A DNA stretch of 64,000 nucleotides from positions 1-64,000 of the forward strand of contig NZ_FNJQ01000008.1 in the NCBI RefSeq assembly GCF_900104055.1. Direction: 5' to 3'. Each line of letters starts with the position of its first letter. Position 1 is the first letter of the stretch. Under the pieces are notes generated by a model, which was not told the origin of the DNA, made no database searches, and saw nothing but the letters and a program-made list of their open reading frames with translations. The stretch comes from Pseudoselenomonas ruminantium (GTDB lineage Bacteria; Bacillota; Negativicutes; Selenomonadales; Selenomonadaceae). Both the position numbers and the translations under genes were made by a program. Positions 46,842 to 56,195 of this stretch are shown in pieces.

Positions 46842-49640
46842 ATGGATGCGAAAAAAGAGAAAAAAGCAGATTCTGTCCTGAAGAGAGTGGATATTACCAC
46901 GATTATCCTGCTGTTTTTTCTGGCGGTAGTCATGAGCTATTACACCATGCTGCAGTCGGAGATGAAGCAGAAAGTCATCTTGAACCAGGAGCTTATCGCC
47001 ACCAAGTCGGCGAATCAGATTAATGGATATCTTTCCACAGGCATTGACATCATGCGGATGGCGTCCTACACATTGGACGACATGATTCGTGAAGGGCGCT
47101 CCCCTGAGGAAATGCATGACTTTCTGGTGAGCCAGTCCGTTGCAGCCGAATATATCTCTGAGGGAAATGCGCCCGCCATATACGCCGTGGTGGATGGTGT
47201 TTTGCTTGATGGCGACAACTGGGTTCCCGGTGATGATTTCGTTCCGCAGGAACGCCCCTGGTACATCGATGCAATGGCTAATATCGGGCAGGTCGCTGTC
47301 GTAGACCCCTATCTCGATGCGAAAACCCATACCATGATGCTCACGCTGTCCAAGTCGCTCTGTGATGTAAAAAGCGTGGCGGCAATGGATATGTCGCTGG
47401 CACATCTGCAGGCCATGACGGAGGATTTGGTGGCCAATGACGATTCGGATATTGAGATTGTCATAGACCGCAAGTATCGGGTCATTGCCCACTCGGATAA
47501 GAAAGAAGTGGGGAAAAGCTATATTATGGAGGAAGGAACCTTTGGCCGGGCACTGGTCGATAAGCTGCGTTCCTCCCATGATAAATATTTTTCGTTACGG
47601 TATGGCGATGCAGATTACATCGTCTACACAATGCCGGTGGCAAATAGCTGGATATGCCTGTCGGTGTTTGATACAACGGCTACTTTTGCCCAGCTTAGAA
47701 GAACATTTCTCCTGACCCTATGCGTGTCATTTGTGGTTGTTTCCATCCTACTGTTCCTCATGGCGCGTTATGAAAAGAAAAACCGCCTGGCGCAGGAGTA
47801 CAACCGCAAAGCTGAGAATGCGGCTGCAGCAAGCGAAGCGAAGTCTGCATTCCTGTCCAACATGTCCCACGAGATACGTACACCGATCAATGCGGTGCTT
47901 GGGATGAACGAGATGATCTTGCGGGAGAGCCGCGAGCCGAACGTCATCGAGTACTCTGAGAACATCCGGACAGCGGGTAATACGCTCTTAGGGATTATCA
48001 ATGATATCCTTGATTTCTCCAAGATTGAAGCGGGGAAGATGGAAATCATCCCCGTGGACTATGACCTTTCATCGGTGTTCAACGATCTGGTGAATATGAT
48101 TCACACTCGGGCTGATGCCAAGGGGCTGGATATTCTGCTGGACTTCGACCAGGAGACGCCGAAGCTGCTCTTTGGTGATGAGGTTCGCGTCAAGCAGGTC
48201 ATAACGAATATCCTGACAAATGCGGTGAAATACACCGAAAAGGGCAGTGTGACGTTTTCCGTAGGTTTTGAGCGTATCCCGGAAGCTCCGGACAGCGTGC
48301 TGCTCTGCGTGGCGGTCAGGGATACCGGTATCGGCATCAAACCGGAGGATATGGAAAAACTATTCTCCAAGTTCGAGCGTATCGAGGAAAAGCGTAACCG
48401 CAATGTGGAAGGTACCGGGCTCGGTATGGCTATCACGATGAACCTGCTGGACAAGATGGGCTCTTCCTTGCAGGTGGAAAGCACTTACGGCGCTGGCTCT
48501 ACATTTTCCTTCAAACTGCGGCAGCGCGTGGTCAAGTGGGAGCCGTTAGGTGATTATAAGACTTCCTATCAGGCACTGCTGAAAGGGCACAAGAAATACC
48601 GTGAGAAATTCACAGCTCCGGAGGCACTGGTGCTGATGGTGGATGATAATCCGATGAATCTGACGGTGTTCAAGAGCCTCATAAAGAAGACGCAGGTGCA
48701 GGTTGATACGGCAAATGATGGTGATGAAGGCCTGTTGCTGGCTCGGGAGAAAAAATACGATATCATTTTCCTCGACCATATGATGCCGCGCAAGGATGGT
48801 ATTGAGACGCTGCATGAATTGAAGGCACAGGTGGGCGGACCGAATCTTTCGACGCCTGTGATCAGCCTGACCGCCAACGCCATTTCTGGCGCGCGGGAGC
48901 AGTACATGGAGGCCGGTTTCAACGACTATCTGACCAAGCCCATTGATGCAGGCAAGTTGGAGGATATGCTGATGACCTATCTGCCGGCGGAAAAGCTGCG
49001 GGAGGCAGGAGCAGAAGACGCTGCAGCACAGGAAAATCTGGAAATCCCGGAAAGATTGGCACCGCTCAAAGGTGCAAAATGGCTGAATCTGGAGCTCGGC
49101 ATCAAAAACAGTGGTTCACTCGAAGCCTATCTGCCCTTGCTCAAGATTTTCTATGAATCCGTGGATGAGATGGCGGCAGCTATCGAAGGCTTTTATGCGG
49201 AGCGGGACCTCAAGGACTATACCATCAAGGTCCATGCACTCAAGAGTTCGGCCAGGATTATCGGCGCCAAGGATTTCGGCGAAGAAGCGCAGCTGCTGGA
49301 AAATGCCGGCAAGGCGGGGAATATGGATTATATCCGGGCTCATCATGAAGCTTTCCTGGATACCTATCGCAGCTTCCAGATTCAGCTGGCGGAAGTCTTC
49401 GCCAAAGGGCAGTCTGTGGCGGAAGATGATAAACCTGAGGCGGATAAGGAGCTGATGGAAAGCGTCTACGAAGAATTGCGGGCAGCGGCGGAAGAAATGG
49501 ACAGCGACCGGCTGGACGATATTTTCGCTGAGATGGAGGAGTATCGAATCCCGGAGACGGAGGAGAAACTCTATCAGAAACTCAAACAGGCTGCGGATCA
49601 TTTCGATTACGAAACAATCCTGTCATCACTTGACAAATGA
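46842..49640 (+). CDS. Hybrid sensor histidine kinase: Cache sensor, HisKA, HATPase, receiver, Hpt
   Basis: 932 residues. TM1 about 20-37; extracytoplasmic Cache-type sensor about 40-285 (RPWYIDAMANIGQVAVVDPYLD-like core); TM2 about 288-307; HisKA with phospho-His343 (FLSNMSHEIRTPIN); HATPase with N-box NILTNAVKYT, DTGIGI and GTGLGMAI, all intact; receiver with acceptor Asp645 (IIFLDHMMP); Hpt with His798 (KVHALKSSARIIG). A complete internal phosphorelay His-Asp-His. CAGGAGGAA precedes the ATG and the gap from the symporter fusion gene is 20 bases. The downstream REC-GGDEF protein is the natural last acceptor. Confidence 0.93.
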   Translation: MDAKKEKKADSVLKRVDITTIILLFFLAVVMSYYTMLQSEMKQKVILNQELIATKSANQINGYLSTGIDIMRMASYTLDDMIREGRSPEEMHDFLVSQSVAAEYISEGNAPAIYAVVDGVLLDGDNWVPGDDFVPQERPWYIDAMANIGQVAVVDPYLDAKTHTMMLTLSKSLCDVKSVAAMDMSLAHLQAMTEDLVANDDSDIEIVIDRKYRVIAHSDKKEVGKSYIMEEGTFGRALVDKLRSSHDKYFSLRYGDADYIVYTMPVANSWICLSVFDTTATFAQLRRTFLLTLCVSFVVVSILLFLMARYEKKNRLAQEYNRKAENAAAASEAKSAFLSNMSHEIRTPINAVLGMNEMILRESREPNVIEYSENIRTAGNTLLGIINDILDFSKIEAGKMEIIPVDYDLSSVFNDLVNMIHTRADAKGLDILLDFDQETPKLLFGDEVRVKQVITNILTNAVKYTEKGSVTFSVGFERIPEAPDSVLLCVAVRDTGIGIKPEDMEKLFSKFERIEEKRNRNVEGTGLGMAITMNLLDKMGSSLQVESTYGAGSTFSFKLRQRVVKWEPLGDYKTSYQALLKGHKKYREKFTAPEALVLMVDDNPMNLTVFKSLIKKTQVQVDTANDGDEGLLLAREKKYDIIFLDHMMPRKDGIETLHELKAQVGGPNLSTPVISLTANAISGAREQYMEAGFNDYLTKPIDAGKLEDMLMTYLPAEKLREAGAEDAAAQENLEIPERLAPLKGAKWLNLELGIKNSGSLEAYLPLLKIFYESVDEMAAAIEGFYAERDLKDYTIKVHALKSSARIIGAKDFGEEAQLLENAGKAGNMDYIRAHHEAFLDTYRSFQIQLAEVFAKGQSVAEDDKPEADKELMESVYEELRAAAEEMDSDRLDDIFAEMEEYRIPETEEKLYQKLKQAADHFDYETILSSLDK

Positions 49641-49692
49641 AGGAGTTAAGTGGAGTCGAATGGATATAAAGCGGGAAGAAGAGGCGTGAACT

Positions 49693-51057
49693 ATGGGCTA
49701 TTGGATTGTTGTTGTGGATGATGAGACCATGACACTGACACAGGTGAAAAGCATTTTGCGGGAACAGGATATGCGAGTCAGCTGCCTGCGTTCCGGGCGG
49801 GATCTTTTGAAATTCATGGAAAAGAACACACCGGATCTGATTCTGCTGGATATACAGATGCCGGAGATGGATGGGTTTGAAGCCTATCAGGAATTGCGGC
49901 GCTTGGAGGAGGCTGCCGGGCGAGGTCCTACTCCCATCATATTCCTGAGTGGCGTAGAGACCAGTGAGGCGGAGCGGCGCAGTCTTGAGCAGGGGGCGTC
50001 CGATTTCATCCGCAAACCTATTCATAAGGAGGTTCTCTGCAAACGTATCTTGAACGCGGTCAAACATACCAAGGATATCGAAATCTTGAAAGAAGAAGCG
50101 GCCCTGGACAAGCTGACCGGCTTTTTGAACAAGGCAGCTGGAACCGTCAGACTGACCAAGCTCTGTGCTGAACAGACTGGCATGCTGCTGATTTTAGACC
50201 TCGACAATTTCAAGATGGTCAATGATATCTATGGTCATAGTATGGGCGATAAGTTCTTGGTGGCTTTCGCCGATGTCGTCCGGCGCAACATCAGGGGACA
50301 GGATGTTATGGCAAGAGTCGGCGGGGACGAATTCATGGGCTTTTTTATCAACATGAGGGATGAAACTGCGTTGCATAGCCTGCATCAGAGGCTGAATGAG
50401 CAGCTGCTCAAAGAGGCGGTCAGATTGGCCGGCGACGATTTTGACATTCCGCTGAGTATTTCCATAGGTGCAGCGTTGGTGCCGGAGCACGGACGCGATT
50501 ATGAATCTCTGTTTCCGTTGGCAGACAGTGCTCTTTACAAGGTAAAACAGAATGGCAAGAACGGCAGCAGGATATATGGGCCGGAGGGAGACGCAGCTGC
50601 GGCTGGTGATAATGATATCAAAAAGGAGTTTGATCATATCATGCAGATTGTCGAGGGCTGGCATAGAGGCGGGGGGGCGCCTGCTATGAATCTGGAGCAG
50701 TTCTCCCTGCTCTATCGTTTCGTCCAGCAGTTCTATAAGCGATATGGCGGCATGGTCGTCAAACTCATGTTCATCCTATCGGAAGAAGATACTGCCGAGC
50801 CACGCCCCTACACCCTGACAGATGCTGCGGAAAAGTTTGGGCTCTGCCTGCAGGATACACTGCGAAAAAGTGATATGATACTGCGGCATAAGCCCAATCA
50901 GTTTCTTGTGTTGCTGCAGAATCTTTCGGAGAAGGACTTTCCCATTGTTTTCCGACGGATTATGAACGTTTGGGAGGCAGGGAAAAAACACACTGGCATT
51001 CATATCGAATATCTCATGGAGTATGTCATCTATGAGAAAGAAAACTATGATAAGTGA
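49693..51057 (+). CDS. Response regulator diguanylate cyclase (REC-GGDEF, plus a degenerate GGDEF-like C terminus)
   Basis: 454 residues. Receiver 1-120 with acidic pair Asp9/Asp10, acceptor Asp53 (LILLDIQMPEMDG) and Lys108. The GGDEF domain about 135-290 has the intact active site GGDEF at 210-214 and the inhibitory I-site RGQD at 201-204 with five residues between, so it should make c-di-GMP with product feedback. The last 130 residues (SDMILRHKPNQFLVLLQNL) look like a second, degenerate GGDEF fold. It is 52 bases after the hybrid kinase gene. Output of the symporter-kinase system is therefore c-di-GMP, by inference. Confidence 0.92.
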   Translation: MGYWIVVVDDETMTLTQVKSILREQDMRVSCLRSGRDLLKFMEKNTPDLILLDIQMPEMDGFEAYQELRRLEEAAGRGPTPIIFLSGVETSEAERRSLEQGASDFIRKPIHKEVLCKRILNAVKHTKDIEILKEEAALDKLTGFLNKAAGTVRLTKLCAEQTGMLLILDLDNFKMVNDIYGHSMGDKFLVAFADVVRRNIRGQDVMARVGGDEFMGFFINMRDETALHSLHQRLNEQLLKEAVRLAGDDFDIPLSISIGAALVPEHGRDYESLFPLADSALYKVKQNGKNGSRIYGPEGDAAAAGDNDIKKEFDHIMQIVEGWHRGGGAPAMNLEQFSLLYRFVQQFYKRYGGMVVKLMFILSEEDTAEPRPYTLTDAAEKFGLCLQDTLRKSDMILRHKPNQFLVLLQNLSEKDFPIVFRRIMNVWEAGKKHTGIHIEYLMEYVIYEKENYDK

Positions 51058-51065
51058 AGAGGCAT

Positions 51066-51103
51066 AAAAAGTGGATGCTGCACGCGTGCAGCATCCACTT
51101 TTT
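51066..51103. terminator. Bidirectional terminator between the signalling operon and the lactate permease gene
   Basis: AAAAAGTGGATGCTGCAC and GTGCAGCATCCACTTTTT form a perfect hairpin of about 17 bases with A-run and T-run at its ends. Confidence 0.93.
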
Positions 51104-51118
51104 GAAGTATATATTCTA

Positions 51119-52651
51119 TTATCCAACAACAGACTGGCCGAAGTAGACGATAAGACCCATGATGATGATAAAGGGCGCATATACCTTGGCAGCAAAGGAA
51201 AGCAGTTTGCCATCTGCACCCTGTACCTGAATGGCAGCAACGGCAATGGCGATGCTCTGGATGGAGATCATCTTGCCGGCGCAGGCACCGGTAGCGTTAG
51301 CAGCAGCAATCCAGGCCTGGGCAGCCGGCGTAGCACCGATAGCTTGTGCGGCTTCTGTCTGCAGCTTACCGAAGAGCACACAGCTCGAGGTAGCGGAACC
51401 CGTGATGAAGGTACCGATGGAGCCGATAAAGGCAGCGATGCAGGGATAGGCCGTGCCCGTTGCGGCAACAGCAGCTTCTGCGATTTCGTGAGTCATGCCG
51501 GCATAGCCCATGACTTTTGCCGTAGCGATGACGGAGATGATGGTGACGATGGTGAAGCGCAGGTTGACAATCGTGGTCTTGAGCACGTTCAGCATTTCCC
51601 CAAAGCTTGCACCCTGCTTGGAACCGCCGATGAAAGCAGCCAGGAAGATAAGTACGCCCGGTGTAGCAACCCAGGTGAAGGTATAGGGGGCGCCGCCTTC
51701 ACCGTCATAGATCAGCACGGAAGACTTGATCAGGTTCAGCGGATCATGGATGGCCGGAATCAGCTTGGACGTAGCCAGCAGGAAGACGAAGATCAGGATG
51801 AACGGGAGCCATGCCTTGATGGCATCGCCAGCGGTCAGCGGCTCTTCATCTTCATGGGCCGGCATCGCATAAGCCGGATCGTTGACCGGGAACAGCTTGG
51901 CGCAGGCCACGATGGCAGCCATGGAACCGATGGAGCCGGCAACAACGGCCAGTTCCGGGCCCATGGAAACTGCAACAGCCAGTTCCGGAATCAGGAAGCC
52001 CAGCGCTGCACCCAGGCAGATGATGGTCATGCCCTTCAGCGCCTTGAGGGAGCCACCGGCTACCAGCGTCATGATGAAGGGGCAGAGAATCGTCAGCGGA
52101 GCCAGCTGCAGGCAGGTGTAAGTAGCCAGTGTCGTGGCATCCGTGCCCGTGACATTGCCCAGCGTAACCAGAGGAATACCGATGGAACCATAGGCCGTCG
52201 GTACAGAGTTGGCAACCAGGCAGACGCTGGCAGCCAGGATAGGATTCACGCCAATACCAACCAGCATGCTGGCGGGGATGGCGATAGCGGTACCGAAGCC
52301 AGCCATGCCTTCCATGAAGCCACCGAAGCCCCAGCCGATCAGCAGGATCAGCACACGGCGGTCATTGCTGACGGAGGTCAGCATCTTCTTGATGCCTTCC
52401 ATGCCCTTAGTGTATTCGGACAGATTGTAGGTGAAGATAGCGGCGATGATTACGAGCAGGATGGGCCAGCAAGCTAAGGCCACACCTTCTAAGAAAGCCT
52501 GAAAGGCATGAATGGTCGTCATGTCATAGAGGCCGATGCCCACGACTGCAGAGAGGAGCAGGGCCAGCAGACAGGCTTTATGGGGCTGCATATGCAGGAC
52601 ACATAAAGCTACCGCCAACCAAAGGATTGGGGAAAGCGCAATCAGAAACAA
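51119..52651 (-). CDS. L-lactate permease (LctP/LldP family)
   Basis: 510 residues with about twelve membrane helices. Family segments GFMEGMAGFGTAIAIPASML, ANSVPTAYGSIGIP and, near the C terminus, FIGSIGTFITGSATSSCVLF are present. Imports lactate (also glycolate in some species) with protons. The start codon is TTG at 52651 with GGAAAGGA 9 bases upstream. It has its own promoter and terminator. Functionally linked to the lar cluster some 9 kb away: uptake plus racemisation. Confidence 0.93.
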   Translation of the reverse strand: MFLIALSPILWLAVALCVLHMQPHKACLLALLLSAVVGIGLYDMTTIHAFQAFLEGVALACWPILLVIIAAIFTYNLSEYTKGMEGIKKMLTSVSNDRRVLILLIGWGFGGFMEGMAGFGTAIAIPASMLVGIGVNPILAASVCLVANSVPTAYGSIGIPLVTLGNVTGTDATTLATYTCLQLAPLTILCPFIMTLVAGGSLKALKGMTIICLGAALGFLIPELAVAVSMGPELAVVAGSIGSMAAIVACAKLFPVNDPAYAMPAHEDEEPLTAGDAIKAWLPFILIFVFLLATSKLIPAIHDPLNLIKSSVLIYDGEGGAPYTFTWVATPGVLIFLAAFIGGSKQGASFGEMLNVLKTTIVNLRFTIVTIISVIATAKVMGYAGMTHEIAEAAVAATGTAYPCIAAFIGSIGTFITGSATSSCVLFGKLQTEAAQAIGATPAAQAWIAAANATGACAGKMISIQSIAIAVAAIQVQGADGKLLSFAAKVYAPFIIIMGLIVYFGQSVVG

Positions 52652-52710
52652 GATATCAAGTCCTTTCCAAATTAAATAGAAATATGAAAAATATATGAAT
52701 AAGATAATTC

Positions 52711-52740
52711 ATTATATAAGCAGGTACTAAAAGTTGTCAA
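52711..52740 (-). promoter_or_regulatory. Promoter of the lactate permease gene
   Basis: On the minus strand TTGACA (52740-52735), 18-base spacer, TATAAT (52716-52711). The start codon lies 60 bases farther on. Confidence 0.8.
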
Positions 52741-52832
52741 TCTATATAATTGCCTTTTTTCGCCAATGAGGGGATTTTTCCTGCTAAAAATAAAAAATTT
52801 GTATGATGAATTTATAGAAAGGTAAAAAGTGT

Positions 52833-52868
52833 CCCTCAGACAGAGGTAAAGCTGTCTGAGGGCATTTT
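52833..52868. terminator. Terminator after the FAD dehydrogenase gene
   Basis: CCCTCAGACAG and CTGTCTGAGGG form an 11-base perfect stem. On the minus strand it is followed within three bases by TTTTT, on the plus strand by CATTTTT. Confidence 0.85.
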
Positions 52869-52883
52869 TCCGTTGTTATCTGT

Positions 52884-54269
52884 TCAGTGGCTCTGGCGGC
52901 GGGCAATGATTTGTCTGGCTACATATACGCCGCTGGCACCAGCCTGGGAGAGGCCGCGAGTTACGCCAGCGCCATCGCCGATGGCAAAGACGTTCTTGAG
53001 TTCCGTTTCCAGTTCGTTCGTGAGTTTTACCCGGGAACTGTAGAATTTGACCTCGACACCGTAGAGCAGGGTATCGTCATTGGTCATGCCGGGGGCGATG
53101 TTGTCAAGTGCCTGGATCATTTCGATCAGGTTATCGACATGGCGCTTGGGCAGTACCAGGGAAAGATCGCCCGGCGTAGCCTGCAGCGTCGGACGCGTGA
53201 AGCTCTTGCTCATGCGGTGGGCATTGGAGCGGCGTCCTTTCATGAGATCGCCGAAGCGCTGTACGATGATGCCGCCGCCCAGCAGGTTGGAGAAGGAGGC
53301 AATGCGCTTGCCGTACTGATGCGGGGAGTGGAAGGGTTCCGTGAAGCGGTTGCTCACGAGCAGGGCAAAGTTGGTGTTCTTGCTTTGGAGCTTCGGATCG
53401 CTGTAGGAATGACCGTTGACCGTGATGATGCCATCGGTGTTTTCCATGACCACATGGCCGTGCGGGTTCATGCAGAAGGTACGCACCTGATCGCCATAGC
53501 GCTTGGTACGGTAGACCAGTTTCGCCTCATAGACCTGGCTCGTGATGGGGTTCCAGATCTCATCGGGAACTTCCACGCGCACACCGACGTCCACGCGGTT
53601 GTTCTCCTGCTTGAGGCCCAGCGTGTCGCATTCCGTGGAGAACCATTCCGCACCGGCGCGGCCCGGAGCGACAATCAGAAATTCAGCGGCAATCTTTTCG
53701 CCGTTCGTGAGCTCGACTTCGTTCTCGCCCTGTCCGTCGGAATGAATATGAGCCACAGGGCATTCAAAGCGGAATTCAACTTTGTCCTTGAGGTATTCAT
53801 AGGTAGCCTTGAGCATCTCCAGATTGTTTTCGGTGCCCAGATGGCGTACGCTGGCAGAGAGCAGGTGCAGGTCATGCTGCAGGGCGCGATAGCCGATATC
53901 GGAATTTTCCGTGCTGAACACCTGCGCCGGAGCGCCATGCTTCATATTGATCTTATCTACATAATAGATGAGGTCCATGACTTCTTCATCGGAGAGATAC
54001 TCGTTGAGCCAGCCGCCAAACTGTGTCGTGAAGTTGTATTTGCCATCAGAGAAAGCGCCGGCGCCGCCGAAGCCGCGCATGATGCTGCAGGGTTTGCAGC
54101 CAATGCAGCTCTTTACCTTGCCAGCGGAAATGGGGCAGACGCGGGTGTAGATATCCTTGCCGCTTTCCAAAAGCAAAACTTTCAGTTCGGGAGCTTTTTC
54201 CGCCAGTTCATAGGCAGCAAACACGCCAGCCGGGCCGCCGCCCACAATCACAACATCATACTTCGTCAT
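52884..54269 (-). CDS. NAD(P)/FAD-dependent dehydrogenase of unknown substrate
   Basis: 461 residues. The N-terminal dinucleotide-binding GGGPAG (VVIVGGGPAGVFAAYELA) binds FAD; ATP/NAD region with VAPGRAGAEWF; C-terminal FAD contact in FAIGDGAGVTRGLSQAGASG. It belongs to the widespread group of uncharacterised FAD dehydrogenases with the conserved N-terminal cysteine segment CPISAGKVKSCIGCKPC (four Cys around residues 45-62) and FGGAGAFSDGKYN. AGGAGG precedes the ATG. Monocistronic. The cysteines may hold a metal or cluster or act in redox; this is unproven. Confidence 0.8.
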   Translation of the reverse strand: MTKYDVVIVGGGPAGVFAAYELAEKAPELKVLLLESGKDIYTRVCPISAGKVKSCIGCKPCSIMRGFGGAGAFSDGKYNFTTQFGGWLNEYLSDEEVMDLIYYVDKINMKHGAPAQVFSTENSDIGYRALQHDLHLLSASVRHLGTENNLEMLKATYEYLKDKVEFRFECPVAHIHSDGQGENEVELTNGEKIAAEFLIVAPGRAGAEWFSTECDTLGLKQENNRVDVGVRVEVPDEIWNPITSQVYEAKLVYRTKRYGDQVRTFCMNPHGHVVMENTDGIITVNGHSYSDPKLQSKNTNFALLVSNRFTEPFHSPHQYGKRIASFSNLLGGGIIVQRFGDLMKGRRSNAHRMSKSFTRPTLQATPGDLSLVLPKRHVDNLIEMIQALDNIAPGMTNDDTLLYGVEVKFYSSRVKLTNELETELKNVFAIGDGAGVTRGLSQAGASGVYVARQIIARRQSH

Positions 54270-54587
54270 AGGTATCCTCCTAAAATTTCACACACGAAAA
54301 GAGCGCAGATTATGCCTATAAAAATGTATAGATATATACACTAAGGCTATCTGCGTTTGTCTTGTTTTATAGCTTTTCGAAAAACCTTAGCTATTATACG
54401 GGAAGACTTTCGATAATGCAAGTGTTTTTTCCTGCAAAATCGAAAAAAATCGGAAAAAATCCGCGGAAATTGTCCACTATAACTATAATTATATAGCTAC
54501 TATAAAAATAAAGTTGCCAAAAGGGGGTGAAAACAAGTATAATTTATCCTATCATTGTAAACTTGTAAAACAAGAGGAGGAAAATCT
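54270..54587. other. Divergent intergenic region with a long hairpin
   Basis: 318 bases between the FAD dehydrogenase and the symporter gene. CGCAGATTATGCC and GGCTATCTGCG (54304-54355) form an imperfect stem with a 28-base loop, lying in the 5' leader of the dehydrogenase on the minus strand; it could be an attenuator. The remainder is AT-rich, with CTTGTAAAACAAG just before the symporter ribosome-binding site. No coding capacity is evident. Confidence 0.4.
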
Positions 54588-56066
54588 TTGACAGATCAGT
54601 TGGCAATAATCAATACGTTTATTCTGTATATCGGCCTGATGATGGCCATTGGCGTGTATTATTACCGCCGTACCCGCAATATGAGCGATTATTTTTTGGG
54701 CAACCGTAAGCTCGGGGCCTGGGTGACTTCCATGAGTGCCGAGGCTTCGGATATGAGCGGCTGGATGCTTATGGGCGTGCCGGGCTTTGCCTATCTGGCC
54801 GGGCTTAACGCAGGCTGGATTGCCGTGGGCATTGCGTTGGGAACCTGGGCAAACTGGCATTTTGTGGCCGCCCGCCTGCGCAAGTATACGGAACTGGCCA
54901 AGAATTCTTTGACCGTGCCGCAGTTCTTGGAGAACCGTTTTGAGGATAACAGTGGACTGCTCAGGACGATTCCTGCGGTGTTCATCCTGATCTTCTTTAC
55001 GATCTACACGTCTTCCGGGTTCGTGTCCTCGGGGCGTCTGTTTGAGACGGTATTTGGCCTGCCCTATCAGTATGCCATCTTCATCGGTGCCGGTTCCGTC
55101 GTGTTCTATACGCTGGTGGGCGGCTTCCTGGCGGTATCCCGTACGGATTTCATCCAGGGCGTCATGATGTTCTTTGCCATTCTCGTGGTGCCTATCACGG
55201 CGGCTATGGAAATGGGCGGCTATGCGGCGACGGTCACGGCCATCAGCAATGTGAGCCATTCCATGCTGGAACCCTTTACCAAACCGGACGGTTCCACTTT
55301 GGGTACCATTGAGCTGATTTCCCTGCTGGCTTGGGGGATTGGTTACTTTGGCCAGCCGCATATCCTCGTGCGCTTCATGGCGATTTCGAGTTCCAAGGAA
55401 ATCAAGCAGGCCACGCGCATTGCCATGACCTGGGTGGTGCTCTCGCTGGCAGCCGCAGTGGCTGTAGGCATGGTGGGGCGCGTGTTCCTTTCCCATGAGC
55501 TTACGGGCACGGAGTCGGAAACGGTATTCCTCGTGATGACCAATGAACTCTTCCCACCAATCGTGGCAGGCCTGATCCTCTCGGCGGTGCTCGCGGCTAT
55601 CATGAGTACGGCCTCGGCGCAGCTCTTGGTGGCGGCTTCGGCCTTTGCGCAGGATTTCTACCGCACGCTGATTCGCAAGGAAGCGGAGACAACGGAACTC
55701 ATCTGGATCAGCCGGGCCTCGGTCCTGATCATCGCCTCGCTGGCCATCTTTATCGGTCTGAATCCGTCGAGCTTCATCCTCGACATGGTAGCCTATGCTT
55801 GGGCTGGCTTTGGCGCGGCCTTTGGCCCGGCGCTGCTCTGTGCTCTGTTCTGGCGCCGCACCACCCGCAATGGCGTGCTGGCTGGCATCATCGTGGGTGG
55901 CATCACGGTGCTGGTTTGGAAGCAGATTGACTGGCTCGGCCTCTATGAGATCGTACCGGGTTTCCTGCTCTCGCTGCTGGCGGTTTATCTGGTGAGCAAG
56001 ATGGACAAGGAACCTTCTGCATCAATCGTAGAAACGTTTGATGCAGTCGGCAGGAGTGAAATCTAA
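54588..56066 (+). CDS. putP: Sodium:solute symporter, PutP (proline) type
   Basis: 492 residues, about 13 membrane helices. SSS-family features: MSDYFLGNRKLGAWVTSMSAEASDMSGWML near the N terminus, the ARTDFIQGV-type segment (AVSRTDFIQGVMMFF) and GYFGQPHILVRFMAI, which is typical of PutP. It imports proline with sodium. The start is TTG at 54588, 7 bases after AGAGGAGG. No proline dehydrogenase gene is nearby, so use of proline may be osmotic or anabolic. Confidence 0.9.
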   Translation: MTDQLAIINTFILYIGLMMAIGVYYYRRTRNMSDYFLGNRKLGAWVTSMSAEASDMSGWMLMGVPGFAYLAGLNAGWIAVGIALGTWANWHFVAARLRKYTELAKNSLTVPQFLENRFEDNSGLLRTIPAVFILIFFTIYTSSGFVSSGRLFETVFGLPYQYAIFIGAGSVVFYTLVGGFLAVSRTDFIQGVMMFFAILVVPITAAMEMGGYAATVTAISNVSHSMLEPFTKPDGSTLGTIELISLLAWGIGYFGQPHILVRFMAISSSKEIKQATRIAMTWVVLSLAAAVAVGMVGRVFLSHELTGTESETVFLVMTNELFPPIVAGLILSAVLAAIMSTASAQLLVAASAFAQDFYRTLIRKEAETTELIWISRASVLIIASLAIFIGLNPSSFILDMVAYAWAGFGAAFGPALLCALFWRRTTRNGVLAGIIVGGITVLVWKQIDWLGLYEIVPGFLLSLLAVYLVSKMDKEPSASIVETFDAVGRSEI

Positions 56067-56195
56067 AATTATTTTTTTGGCAGGCAGGGATTTTCTCACA
56101 GTATAGCGAAAATCTAACTTATGAAAATCGTACAGGTATCACATGATATTATGAGTAGGCAAGTGTAAGGAATGTAGAGAAGCAGGTGAGCATTT

